DNA of 64,000 bases from Tribonema minus (Eukaryota > Sar > Xanthophyceae > Tribonematales > Tribonemataceae), in the NCBI GenBank assembly GCA_017506865.1, contig JAFCMP010000290.1, forward strand, positions 930,001 to 994,000. Direction: 5' to 3'. Positions 1 through 12,700 of this stretch are shown in pieces. Every line of letters begins with the position of its first letter. Positions within the stretch are counted from its first letter, which is position 1. The notes under the pieces were generated by a model. The model was not told where the DNA came from, did not search any database, and saw only the letters and a list, made by a program, of their open reading frames with translations. Both the position numbers and the translations under genes were made by a program.

Positions 1-621
1 ACAGCCAAGCCATCTGATGTTACTCTATGCACTCAGTCAACACACAGATGCACTGTCAAGCAGGTAGGTAAGGCGCAGAAGCTGCATACAAAGATGGAGG
101 CATCATCAACGACATGGCACTGCACACCCCTGTAGGGCCCTTGGTAATGACAATGAGTTTGGCAGCGGCATGAAAGGAGAATACCAACAAGAGCTGAAAA
201 TTAGCACAAGTATCACTGTCGCACTGCGGCGGCTTGCTCACAAATGCAACGCTGTGCGTCTCATGCGATGTTCGTGACAGGGGAGGATGCGCCGCTGCTG
301 CATGCACTGCTGTATGGCGCGCCTGATGCACTGATCCACCGTGACGCTCACCTTTCAGACCCAAAAGGTCGGCCTTCGCGTTGTTGATTTTCACCTTGTC
401 CTGGATGGTCAATCGCTGTGGAGGCTGCTCGTCCACTGGGCCCGGGCCTTTCTTTGCAGTGCGGCAGTGGCAAAATGCGACAGACACACCAAGGACACTG
501 AGCCGCCTGCACTGTCCACAAGTGATGCGCATCTCGCCACAACGTGAAAACTTGCTGCATCACCGCTCTTTGAATACGTCGGCGTGCAGAGCCATGAGCC
601 CACATAAACGTTTTTCTCAGA

Positions 622-685
622 GGGTTAGGTTAAGGTTAGGGCTAAGGTAAGGGTTAGGGTTAGATTAGGGTTAGGTTAGGGTTAT
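622..685 (+). repeat. Interstitial telomere-like tract (TTAGGG/TTAGG variants)
   Basis: About 64 bp of degenerate GGGTTA repeats, with variants such as GGTTAAGG and GGGCTAAGG. It is internal, so it is not a chromosome end here. Similar shorter tracts recur across the window in both orientations, which suggests the telomere repeat of this organism is close to TTAGGG. Confidence 0.8.
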
Positions 686-1091
686 ATTGCCACCGGAGCA
701 CTGCCTCATCCTGCAACATAGCTGCGCTCATTGCTGTCTTTCATGGATAACCATGTGCTGCACAAATGCGCCAAGGGATCGGGCAAATGGCTCGAGAGAT
801 GGCAAAATCAGCTGGCACTGCCTGTGCCACAGTGTGCCATGCTCGCGGCAGTCAGGGAAACGCCGCAAGATTTGTGCACCATCAAGGAGGCAGCGCTGCA
901 TTGATATACATGTGCTTCTCACTGCATCGGTGTAGGTACACGCGCTGCCCACCGCTGTACATGCGCTGCTGCAGATGGCGCACATGTCAGACACCCGCCC
1001 GCGCAGTTGGGGCCTGCTGGCGAGCCAACGCCGATGAAAATGCTGGGCAAGCGCAAGCCAAGTGTGTACACAGTTTGGCTTGCACTTGCAC

Positions 1092-1139
1092 CATAAAGTT
1101 CGCGAGTCATAAAGTTCGCGAGTCATAAAGTTCGCGAGT
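1092..1139 (+). repeat. Tandem repeat, 16 bp x 3
   Basis: Three identical head-to-tail copies of a 16-bp unit (CATAAAGTTCGCGAGT). No coding or known regulatory role is visible. Confidence 0.9.
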
Positions 1140-2460
1140 CTGGCCATACTGCCATGAAGACGTGATTGCCGCATTCACTCTGCATCATGTGTCTGTGGAC
1201 AGTGTGTAGTGCGCCAGCGCTGCCAAGCATTTGAGAGCGCAGTACTGTGCATAAAATCCCTTCTTGTGTGCCTGCACTGCAGCCGCGTCAGATGCGCTTG
1301 ATTGACTGCTTGCTTTTACGTCACTGTTGACGCCTGCATGATGTTGACAGGGGTTAATCTCACAGCCCAGGGGGCCGGTGCTGCTTTGATCGCGGCCAAA
1401 CAGGACGCAGCTGCGCGGTGCGCTGACAGTGCCTGGCCTAAGCGAGCTGCTCTGCACGGTGAGAGCTGATGGGCTGTCATTTCCCCCCAATGCCTCTTGA
1501 GGGAGTCTATGATAATGGCCTTGTATACAATATGATTTGTAGGACCAATGCAAGCAATTTCCAAGGTCAGCGTCAGAAACAAAGTACACTTAAAGGGCAT
1601 GAACAATGGCTTGCCATATGTATACTTCAGAAGTATGACACTTCAGGAAGCTCTCTCAGTGCTGTAATCACAAGCGTCTGGTGCGTTTCATTAGAGTAGT
1701 GTACAAGTATAGTATCTGCCTCGCCGCGCGGTATTTCACTGAAACCGCAACAAGCAGTATGCCCGTTTGTGCACCTACGAGTATGCGTGCGTTGCGTGTT
1801 GCACCAGGTGCCACAGATTTCAGGGCTCTACGACTGCTTCTTACCACTCCTACTTGTTTGTCAACAATACATTCAAAAAGCATCATTTCCTCGTTTTGTG
1901 CTGCTTTCATGCACAGCACTAGAAGAGGCATTGAAAGGAGTGACGATACAAAGCCCGGTGCCACTGGATTCACCAGGAACCAGATCACACCATTGGCCTA
2001 CACATATCCTCTCTTGTACTGTATAACCTGCATCAAGTTTGTTGTTGCCCTGAGCATGGCCAGGTGGTCAGCATTTAGAGGCCTTTGCTGCAGAATGAAT
2101 AGTTTCATCGAAGCCGTAGTCAAGACCGCCATTGATCGATGTTCGAGACTGCATATCATATGCATCCAGAACTTAAAGGTTCACCAAAGCTTGATGTTAT
2201 GATAACGTTTGCTGCGCACGTCATACGTTACACTTCGTGACAACATCAAGCTTTCAAAGTTGACTTTTGTCACGATATGCTGGCTCATCAGCATACATCG
2301 TGACAGTAAACTGGCTTTCTTGCTGGTAACCTTGCAGCGTTGCACGTTAGCGCAACGTGCTCTGCTGTGCCCCCCCCCCCCCCCCCGGCCCCATTCATAA
2401 AAGTCAGGGCACCTAAGTTACGATAATTGGAGAGTGAGACAAAACAAACGGCTACTCTGA

Positions 2461-2492
2461 CCCAACCCTAACCCTAACCCTAACCTAACCCT
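2461..2492 (-). repeat. Interstitial telomere-like tract (CCCTAA)
   Basis: About five CCCTAA-type units, two of them variant, lying inside unique sequence. The orientation is opposite to the tract at 622-685. Confidence 0.8.
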
Positions 2493-5400
2493 GATGGCAA
2501 ACTCTCCCCTGGAGACAGCAGGACGCTGCACTTTGCTGCCTTGTTGGAAGGGGAATTGGCAACGATCAGCAACAATATCTGGCATTCTGACAATGCGCCC
2601 CCTAACATAACAACGCAAAGAAAGATTCACCCTGCGTCTCCGCATTATACAAGTCGTCAGCACCAACACAGGAGGCGTTTGGTTCAGCTTTCGACACGTA
2701 CTTGGCATGGTACGCAGCAAGGTGTCGAATGCAGGAAGCTGTTCATTCATGTGTTCATCGAGTAGTTCGGCCTTCAAATGCAATGGCACTCGCACGGTCA
2801 TTCGCTGTGTACCTCAACAATCGACCAGAGGGGGCTACGGGACAGGATGGCACACCCTCACCTGCAGGGACCTCAGGCACTGCAACTGGCAAGAGTCCAG
2901 CACCACCACCGGAGTCCACTGCCGGCGTCTTGCCTGTGACAGTACAAAGACATGCACGAAAATGCTTTTGGGATCAATGACACGTGCAGTAAAGCGGTTC
3001 TTCTCATGAACACCAAGAAGCGCGTGCATTGCAAGGTGCCACCTCCTGACCTGAGGGGCTCTGATGTAATGTGGGGGGCAATTTCCAAAAGTAGGAATGT
3101 TCAGAAAAGTCTTCATTTGAGTGTATTGACATGGCAGTCTGCTACGGCCACAAGTTCTTCAGCCATTGATGACCTTGACCCTGTTGGCCGGCCACAGCAA
3201 GAGCTGCCTCAAGTGAAGGAGTGCGCCGCCTCCACTTACAACCATTTTTTGAGTATGAGAACAAAGCCAGCATTTGCGTACATATCGCACATATCTCAAT
3301 AATCGTGCTTCGCCTCAATTGCAGCGTGAGTGGTGTCTAGAAAATGCGTGCAATTATGTATTCAGCACAAATTGAAAAAAAAAACAGCTCAAAGTTTGCA
3401 TTGTGATACCCATGTAGTGGTCAGGACTGATGTGACCGCTGGGAGTGGTTTGTGAGCTTGATACCGTTTGTATCAACCAAAAGTGAAAGACCAGCAAATG
3501 AAAAATGAAACTAATGCAGCAGTCCCTGCTATGCATTGACAATTGCTGCTGCAACAACTCGCATTGCGATGACGCCTTTTTTGGGCTCGGCTACAGCAGT
3601 TCTGTGACGGCATGAACATTGCACTTTACGCACCAGTAGGCAAATCGCCAGTTGAAGCACACTCTTGTGGCTGGTTCTGAAGCTGCTGCTGTTGCTGCTG
3701 CTGCTGTTGACTGACTTCACGGGTAGCATGCGCCACCATCCTCTTCTGCTCTTCGTGGTGGCCAGCATTTGCAGCAACCAGGGCAGCCGACGACAGCGTT
3801 ACCCCATGGCTTGCTGCCTGCGGCAGCTGCTGGTCACCTGTGACACACACATGGTCCGCCAGGATACGGGTCAGGTTGTCACACTGAGTTTGAATAACCA
3901 CAAACTGTCAAGACAGCATTGTTCTGATTGATAAATGTTATGGTTGTATTATAGTACTTCAAGCACAGGGAGCGAATATTACTTAGAAGCCGACATCACA
4001 TGTGCACACATCTTGAAACGTGTGAGACATGTGCGCATGAAGGAGCTTCTCTGGTCAATGAGGTCCCTGTGACGTTGTCCAATTGTGGTAATGCCAGTTG
4101 TATGGACCAGTGACTATCATTGGCAGGTGATGAGGGCAAACCCATCAGCCTCTTGCACTGAAAGCTGGTGCTGGTGAACGCACCCCAAGTAGGCTGGCGC
4201 GGCCACTCTTCATCACCAGGGCTGGCCAATATTTATTAACTGTATACAAGTACTTCTATCTGAAATTTCATGTGCGGGTAGAAAGACGTATTTCAGCATA
4301 CTTTCTGTATGTAGACACATGAGGCCGTATCTGACAAACCCAAATCGACAACAGCACTTCTCAGCATATTGAATCTGGAGGGTGATACGAAATCAATATA
4401 CAATGACCATGCAAGCAGAGACATTGTCAAGGTCTCATACTGTTGGCACATATAATGGGCTCGTGCCCAAAGCACCCCCCCCCCCCCCCCCCTCAAACAC
4501 AAACACATGCAGCGTGTGACATGCTCAATCTAGCACCAGTATCACACCCAACAATGGACTCTCAAACACACAACTTACTCATGCAATCATATCATTGGTT
4601 CAGCAACTAGGCAATTCCGCTGAAGCCTTGCCTCATCCTGATGATCCTTATTATCCAATTAGTGAATTCCATGCCAACAGCGCAAACGCTGATTGAAAAC
4701 CTAGGGTTTTAAAAAGACATGAATTGTTACAGCGGACTCGATGCCCAAGCGAGCCCTGTCGTGCCTGCATGGCTGATCACGCTGGCTATGCAACGCGTCA
4801 TATCCTCGCTGCCGCAGTGGCTGCAGCTGCAGCCACTGGCCCAGGGGCCCGGTGGCTGCTACTGCACTGGGCATCACCAGCTGCAAGGCTCAGCGCTACA
4901 GCAGTCTTCAGTTGCGTAGTATTTCTGGTGTCTACACAGAGCGTCGCATGTGTCAAACCAGATTGCAGCGCACAAACTGCAAGAAGCAGAAAGCAATGAG
5001 CCGACAGGTCTTGAAGTAGTAACGGGGCCTCTTCGGCTTAGCCCGGGAAGAGGTTGACCATCGCAGCGCGTGTGAAGGCTGTTAACTCCCCAGAATCAAC
5101 ATGTATCCTTCTGATTTTGCGGGCCAAACTTTGAGATACAGGTGTATATACGCATATACACGGATTTGCAGCGTACCTTTGGAATATGGATCCGCCAATC
5201 CTATGTATACCACGAATATTGGCTTGTACATGGCATGCTGACTAACCGGCGTCAGATTGAACACGAATGATTAAGATCATGCCCAATTGTCAGCGCCATA
5301 ACCAAACACATCAATTTGGAATAACTATTGCACCCAAAGGAATGACCCTTGCTTCACAAACCAGCGTCAACACATGACTTTGCAGAGTGCATCTTAATCT

Positions 5401-7228
5401 CCTCAGAGGGAGTGGTGCTGCTTGCTGATATCAAGCATGTGTCTTCGGTAGAAAAGATTTTGAAGGCATGGGACTCTCACCGCCTGGGTGCACAGGCGGT
5501 GCGGCCTGCTGGGTGGCGGCATCGCTGCCCTTGCCAGTGCTCTTGCGTTTCTTGCTGCAGTGGGCACGGCACATGTGCAGGAAAACATTGTCAGCGACAA
5601 GCAGCATCTGACAACATTACTTTATCTTCTTCAATGCTCCTTAAAATTCATTGGTTATTCCAAATCAGTCCTATGTGCAACATTTTGACTGGTCCATCCA
5701 GAAGGACTTGCCGCTACCTAGGTCTAGACTGCTGCATGACATTGTGCTGCATCAAATTATATGATTGAGCTTTGTAATACAAGAAGTCTCTACAAGACAA
5801 ACAAGCAGATTATCTGCTATTCAGACAATCATAACCCTGTCTGGAGCCAAGTGCTTGGGCACGCTTCTCAAACATACCTGCAACAGTTGTACGCACCCGT
5901 GACAACTGCAACTATGCACCACGCCATGAACTGTGCCCAGTCAGCTCAGCAGATACAAGCATTGATTGCTGCAGAGGTACTGCATCAAGCATCAAGAGGG
6001 CCCTGTCTGTTCGTTTGGAAGCAACAGTTAAGAGTGATCATGCACGGCCCGGTGCAAGATGCTTAAGCGCATATGTTGCGCAGAATGACACTGGCAACAT
6101 CAGGCTAAATCGTGTTCAGAGGTTCATATGGATTATTTTGACAGCGTTCAGAGTATGATAACACATGACGTGAGATGCTGGGTCAGCTGCCTGGGTTGTG
6201 CACAAAGCTGGACTATGCTATGTAGACATGAGTTGGTAACAGTCACAAGTACTTCAGAACAATGGAATGACCTTAATCCTGCCAGCTACAACAGGAGGTG
6301 CCTCAAATAATGAAATGCATCACTTTTGCTATGGCACTCTGTTTGTGCAAAATAACGAGCATCGGATTCCATACGTCGGACAAATTTGATAAATCCATTG
6401 TGCATTGCCGAAGTAGCACTGTGCTTTGTGAAAAGTATATGGGTTTATAGCTGATCGGCCAACTTCGCAAGTTATTTAGACTTAGAGTGCATTTGTCCCA
6501 CTGGCCAAGCTGTTGGGCAAAACATGAAGTGCCGCTTCTTACTAATGTATGGTCGTACTGGCAACCGGGCAGGCACAATGTAATGCGGGAAGGTATGTAA
6601 GCGATGGAAGGTAGGTGGTAAGCTTGCAAACAGCGATTGTAACTATGAAACCCAAGCATCATGATGATCATACATGCTTTCTGCATTAACGACTCGGATG
6701 CCAGTCTGAGGAAAGTGGCATGGGGTGAGGTCTCATTTTTTTCGTATTACACAACTACTAAGTTTATCTAAAACAGTTCAAGGCTCTGCAACACCACTCT
6801 GAGTCCGTTACACGTCATTTTTAATCTGTTTGACGTGCAGTGACATAACTGGCAGCCTCACCTGCTGCTTGTGTGTCGCCAGCAGGGAGTGCCGTGGCGG
6901 CGGATCTCTTGAGGGCCCTTGCCAGTGCGCCAATCGCATGTTTAGCTGCTGGCAGCACAGCAGTGAGCATAATGTTTTATCAGAGGTCATAACTAGGAGC
7001 TCCTGTGATTCAAGCACCGTGTAGTACACTGTTTTGGTACTACAGCAGCTGCTGCAGCTGCACAAGCAGCAAATGCCTGTCACTGTCAGTGACTGCTGAG
7101 TTACTGTCCATCAGCCTGAGGAAGAACTGTGGACGATGCAAGAACGTTTAACTTAGTCAAATATTCCAGATTGAATACAGAAAACAGGTTGGTCATTGCT
7201 GGATGATGCATCACAATGATGCGAGAGT
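2493..7228. other. Intergenic, no gene recognised
   Basis: No supported gene. It contains a CTG/CAG trinucleotide run near 3680-3710, an 18-bp C run (4475-4492) and a perfect 24-bp palindrome (4815-4838). A plus-strand open frame at 2702-2980 is Pro/Thr/Ser-rich and one at 2952-3302 is open, but neither shows a family motif or a clear splice partner. Confidence 0.45.
4815..4838. repeat. Perfect 24-bp palindrome
   Basis: Twelve bases followed immediately by their exact reverse complement with no loop, centred on CTGCAG/CTGCAG. It could form a cruciform or be a dyad protein-binding site. No adjacent gene is recognisable. Confidence 0.85.
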
Positions 7229-7733
7229 TCATGGAGAAGTTGATGCGCCATGGCAGTAAGATGAAAATTTGTTGATCACATGTGTCAGCAAATTGAACGC
7301 ACCTGAATCAAGTGGCACACAGTCGCAGCGACTGCCGTCCAGGGCGGCGTTCGCCTGCTTCAGGAGCCTGATGGCAAATCGTTTCTCTTCTTCCACTGCC
7401 GAAAGGGTCTTATGGCGCTCGTCTCTCTCTTTGGTGTCGTCGTCCATGGCTTGCGCGCCCAGCTGCAGCAGCATTGGCCTCAGCTTCTTTGGAGTTGATG
7501 TCAGCCAGCTGGAGCTCCAGACTTTTCTTTTTCGCTTGGAGTTGCTGCTGCTTCTTGAGCAGCGGGGATAAAGCTTGTTGGTTTCGCCCGATGCGCTGCG
7601 ACGTCTGGCGGATCAGTGTACGCTGCGCCTCTGCTTTGCGGTCGATCTCGTGTAACAGCTCAGCCGGCTCCCCGGATGCGGACGGCTGCGTGTTGGACGA
7701 CATCTCATGCTGTGTCATGTTTTTCAAGGCCAA
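7229..7733 (-). CDS. Small coiled-coil protein ORF, frame-disrupted (possible gene exon or pseudogene)
   Basis: Function unknown. From an ATG at 7733 the minus strand encodes about 90 residues of charged heptad-like sequence with QQQLQ and KKKSLELQL stretches. The frame then runs into Arg-rich noise, while the neighbouring frame (7474 downward) continues the same charged, helical character through ERDERHK and EEEKRF. The two halves overlap at 7410-7474 and would need a one-base change to join; no GT/AG pair there restores the frame. The second half reaches a good donor after LDSG (gtgcgt near 7300), so more exons could lie downstream. A CTG-repeat-rich 5' flank (7765-7795) precedes it. This could be a decayed gene or a sequencing indel. 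Confidence 0.35.
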
Positions 7734-9549
7734 GCTGCAGGATGGCAGGAGCGTGTGCGTTTATTGCTGCTGCTGCTACTACTGCTGCTGCTGCTCACGT
7801 TCCACTGATCAGAGAGATCGTGCAGCACACGAAGTTCGTTGAAAATTGGCGTGTCACCTGGAACATGACTCGCCTCTTATCAGTTGATACTGTGACTAGC
7901 GATTGCAGAACATCGTAGCCTCCCCAAAGACATGACCGCCAGTGACAGCAAGATGATGATACGAGTGTGAGTCCTGAGCTTTATAAGCGAGGGACCCTTC
8001 AGGGCGCCAGCCTTCCTGAGTCATGGCGCGCGCAAGTCTCCGCACTACCGATGCATCTTGGGCTTGCTAATTTTTTGCGGTGTGGGTATGCGTACGTGCG
8101 TATCGCTACAACCGTGCAGCGCGCCGGGGTGTAGTTGCCGCTCCCAGCGGGAACACCCTGGAAGCCTCGAGCTTATTCTGACGCTGGCCTGCAGCTCGCG
8201 AGGTGTTGCTGCACAGGCGTGCTGACCGCAAGCAGCGTATTGGCACTTGACATGTATCGCATTGCAGCGGCCAGGCTTCGCGGCCTGCAGAGCTCTCGAG
8301 ACGGTCTCTCTTTCAGTTCGCTGAGTCTACTTCAAGGAAGCCGTTACGCGCACCTCCTGAGGCACTTAGGGTTAGGGATACTTGGGGTTAGGGCTACTTT
8401 AGGGTTAGGGCCAGAAACCCTTTTTTGGCTGATCACCAGCGTAGTGGTGTGCTAAGCGTGGCAGCACAGCTTAATGGCAATGCATATGTAACCTTGCAGC
8501 ATGCGCGCAACATGATCTCAATGCAACAGAACTTCGAATTTGAAAACATGAGGTGATGCACATCGTTGTTTCAGATTCAAGCAATTGTTGAGGTGATGGT
8601 ATCTGACTAGCTTCAAGCACAACTTACAAAAGAGGCTGTTTCGGGTCGCTTGCCCCCCATTCCTTGCAATGAGGGGGGTGCTTTCTTGTTCTTACGAGTG
8701 GGTAGAGTCCTGAGCGTTGTATTGAACCAATTGGTTATTAAATTGCAGGGATGTCAAGCATGCGCGCGTGACAGCAGCTTTTCCAAAACATAGTAAAAGT
8801 ATACAGTTCAAGTGGTTGTCGTTGCCACCCTTTCAGACTGTCATACGACATGTAGATTCCTTACAGCTAGATGCCAATCATCTGGGCTTTTTCGCGCCCT
8901 GAGGGAGAATTAATAAAAAGGACCTAATAGGACTAAACAAAAGAAAAGTGAAAAGAAACACAGAGCTGCAGTGCTACCCTCTGCACTTGTATCTGAACAT
9001 GAATGAATGCATAATTGTCATGTTCAACATCCCCATGATATCACATGTTTATAATGTATACATGAACTTCGTACGGTAAGAAAGAGAAGAAAATCTCAGT
9101 CAGGGCACGAACACATCAGCCCTCAGGCTGTTGCGATCCCATCCGTACAACCAGTAGATAGCTTTATGGAGTGGTGAGTGGTTGTGTATTTGCGCAATTT
9201 TGCTCACGAGAACTGGTAAAGGAAGTGGGGAGAAACACAAACGGAGCTGCAATGATAGTGCCTGCACCTGCACGTTGTTGCTTTGTAGCTCAGTTGCACC
9301 TCAAGTTGTGCACTTGACGTTGGGCAGTTTATTCAAGATGTTCGAGATCAGGCTAGCCATTTCAAGCTCAGGTTCCTTGCACGGTGATTTGCGTGATGAC
9401 GATGTTGCTACACACTTGAACATGAGCCAATGCAGTGTATGATAGACATGGTCTTGAGGGGGAAATCATCATGAGGTTTATGTACTGTTATAATAAACAT
9501 GAACAGTTAAAGGTGCTCAGCCTGCTCCATTCGTTCAATGTATGCTAGA
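7734..9549. other. Intergenic, no gene recognised
   Basis: No supported coding sequence. A telomere-like tract lies at 8365-8411. The rest is AT-richer unique sequence with short chance frames. Confidence 0.5.
8365..8411 (+). repeat. Interstitial telomere-like tract (TTAGGG variants)
   Basis: Several TTAGGG units are interspersed with ATACTTGGGG and CTACTTTAGGG spacers, which suggests an eroded telomere-like insertion. Confidence 0.7.
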
Positions 9550-9562
9550 GCACAAGAAAGCC
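9550..9562 (+). repeat. Target-site duplication, left copy
   Basis: The 13-mer gcacaagaaagcc occurs here and again at 9761-9773, immediately flanking the truncated retrotransposon copy. This is the expected result of target-primed reverse transcription. Confidence 0.85.
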
Positions 9563-9760
9563 CTGAGCATGTCGTTGGCGCGGGAGTTGGCGGATCGCAT
9601 CATGGCATACACATGCGGAGCGCGAATGCTGGGCTGTATTGCAGCACCGGTATCCAAGCTCCTAGGGCGCAGTGCAGACTAGGCTGCTACGTTGACGCAA
9701 ACTTTTCGATTGCATTGGCAACCCGGCCTCCCTTGGGCGTTTACAAATACAAGTCCATAC
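9563..9760 (+). mobile_element. 5'-truncated copy of the OTU/RLE non-LTR retrotransposon
   Basis: These 198 bp match 25231-25428, the 3' end of the full element, at roughly 90% identity (about 19 differences counted by eye). The match covers the last codons of the endonuclease region, the stop and the whole short 3' UTR, ending at the same terminal sequence (aagtccatac). The left end is abrupt and internal to the parent element, so the copy is 5'-truncated. Exact 13-bp target-site duplications flank it. Several coding differences fall at third positions, so it probably derives from a sister lineage rather than from the intact copy itself. Confidence 0.92.
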
Positions 9761-9773
9761 GCACAAGAAAGCC
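9761..9773 (+). repeat. Target-site duplication, right copy
   Basis: Exact repeat of 9550-9562 (gcacaagaaagcc), directly after the 3' end of the truncated element. Confidence 0.85.
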
Positions 9774-12700
9774 TAGATGGTGGATGTCCAGCTATTAAGC
9801 AATTGCTACTAGCATCTACATTTATGTATACATATATATACCTTGTGAACACCATGACAGTGTCTCAATTTGCATTCAAGTTCATGAGCATGATGCACTC
9901 CACACAATTTCGCTGTGTACATGACCCGTCTGCGTCCCATCTGTGCGCCTAGGTGTGACAGTTGTTGATGCAACGTCGTGCAGGTACCGAGATGCGTTCA
10001 ACTTGTTTCGACAAGACCTGGGTGCACACATCCGCACAGATAGCTTCATCAAGTAGGGAGTGTTTTTGTATTGCTCTAAGCTGGCAACTTCAAAAGTGTG
10101 CTCGCTATAGTAGGAGCAAACGTGTTGTATACGATGTGGTGCACGAAAGAGTCTATTAGTCTACTAGTAAGACCTTCAAGTACTTCTTGTGCATTATCGC
10201 TCAAGACGCGAAAAAGCCCAGCTGGTGAATGTCCATGGACTTGCAACCGGAATCTACATTTGACATTGTGAACGCTCAATCAGGCTGTGGCACCTTCAAG
10301 CTTGCAAGTGGAAAGTGTCTCAATGCGCTCGGCCGATCACTTCTATACCACATTGCCAATGGCATATGGAATATTCTAACCAGAAAGGTCGGCCAGGCAG
10401 TCCTGTCGCCTGCACATGACATTATGTGCACACTGTGGCATGCATGCGGGAAACCTGGAGTACCTGCGGGTGGCTCTGGTCATACAGTGCCATGCAAGTA
10501 ACGCGGCGGACATGGGGCACGCGCACGGTACATCTTCAAGTTGTGGAGGCCATCTTCATGCCCGGCCTCCCATTGGCAAGAGCTCCTCATCATGTCGAGA
10601 AGATGAGGCAAAATTCAATGCTGGCACCATGTGAGCCATGAACTATTTCGGCTGGCACACTGCAATGACACCGAATCACACCAACAAGCCAACTCCCCAG
10701 CGATGTCCTCACAAGCCTTGAATGGGTTGTGCAAGAAAATGCCACACAAGCCCTATGTACTGACGTATTTGACCAACCAAACGCCATCTTGCGGATGTCA
10801 TGCTTCTCCAAACACCGTGCAAAGTGGGCGTACCATGTGGGAGACTTGTGCAGGTCCAGCGTGTTTCACGTACTGAGCCTCTCACCGGGCCGTTTTGTGA
10901 CATAGCGTTGTTGGCTGCCAGCGACTGAAGCAGGGGCTGTCCTTACTGGCATCTAGCTGGACCTCAGCTTGGTTCTCAAATGACACGCGTGTGATGGTGA
11001 GTCATTGCCAAGACTTCAGACAGTCATGTCGACCTTAACAAGCGCACCCTCATGAGCTACGCATGTATCACAGGATTCTCGTGGGTCGTTTAACATTCTA
11101 GCATGATTAGCATGTACAGCACCTTGAATTACCGTGCTGCCGCATGAGACACAAGCACCAGGACCCATCTGATGCCTATTTGGTGCACGCAAGTCCAGCA
11201 CCGTGACCCCTGGCCTGAACCTACTGAAATGTACAGCAGCCTCACAGAATGACAGCTGCAGCAGAAAGCAACATGGTGCATTGAATGTGTCGACGACGGC
11301 AGGTTGTTGGGCGCATGAGCAGTGCCCATCATGGACTACTAGTATACACAGACTTCAGGAATGTAAAATAGCACAATGTCATGTACGCTTACGGCAGAAG
11401 CATGATGAATGTGCACTACATAATTGTGCTGCCGCATGAGAAAACAGTGGGACCCATCTGAATCAGATGCCTATCCGGTGTATGCAAGCCCAACACCCCT
11501 GGTCTGATCATATATGGTATACCGAATAGTAGAGCAGCCGCATAGATGACGGCCGCAGCCGAAAACACAGTGGTGTATTGAACGCCTCGACGACGGCCGG
11601 TTCTTGGGCGCACCAGCAATGTGCACCATGGAAAATATGCGCATGCACACTCCTCGCAGTATCATGATGCCACGCCTCAGTAATGCTGACACTCGGCATG
11701 CCGCATTGTCTGAAACCGCGTTGGCCCTCATATTTGCCTAAGCAATCTGAAACTCTCGAGCTCACTTTTAGTAATGGCATATCCTACAGCAGTCCGTGCA
11801 GCAGTAAGTTGCAGTTGAGTTTTTCCTGGGCTCTCAGTAAGGCCGCGTACACACTCGACGGCGCAATTCAACGCCTGCAGCAACGCACCAGCGTGTGCTG
11901 CTGCTCTGGACGCGACTTTGTTGTCTCCATGTAATGTGTGACCTCTGTGCCACGTGCACATAGTCCATCCCAACCCCCCTCCTGCCGCAAGCGCCCTCGC
12001 AGCTGCTGCTCTTCTTTATGGCAACGATCATGCCGCTCCCGCCACAGGCTTGGTCCCAGCATTCACCAGGACTGCACGGGTAAACAGTGGGGACGGAGAC
12101 AGTCAGCGGGCGCTACATACAGCCTTAGACTTATATTATGTTTCATGAAGTATTGCTGCACTTAGTGCAGGGCCAGAGTCTCAAGCAGCAGAGACCTGCA
12201 GTAAACATGTGCGATCATGTCAACCCTGGCTGCAAGGAACTGTGTCAGCGATGAGCAGCATAAATTGAACTAGCAGGGATGCCATGCACCTTCATGCATG
12301 TCGCACGCCAAAACAGCTGTCAATCGGCCTTGACGACAGGGCACACCTGATGTTGGCCGAATGCACCCTCCAGCGGTCATGACCCATATTTGAAAGAGAA
12401 CGGCAACGGTTAGGGAAACAAGAGATTCCTAGCCTCACTGTGCAAGGTGAGTAGTAAGTGGTTCAACATCAAAATATCAAGGACAGATTGGCCAATTGGT
12501 AAAGATAGCAGCGTGTTTTTGACAAAGCACCTGAGAGTGCGACGAGCAAAACACACTGCTCTCAGTGCATATTAATAGGTGTGGAGTACAAGAAGCTCAC
12601 GCTTGGGCATTTGTCACTTCTCGCACCCGTATTATGATATACACGGGGCCTAATGGGGTGTTGAGCAGGATACTATCAGCATAAGAACTTGACCCTGTCT

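Larger units (their letters stand above)
1..2460. other. Intergenic, no gene recognised
   Basis: I see no reading frame here with a recognisable domain or a consistent exon series. The stretch contains a TTAGGG-like tract (622-685), a 16-bp tandem repeat (1092-1139) and a C homopolymer of 17 at 2370-2386. Short open frames on both strands look like chance. Confidence 0.5.

Noticed and set aside
3626..3931. Poly-Gln (minus) and poly-Leu (plus) reading frames
   Set aside because: Both arise from one CTG/CAG repeat; no other domain or splice context supports a gene.
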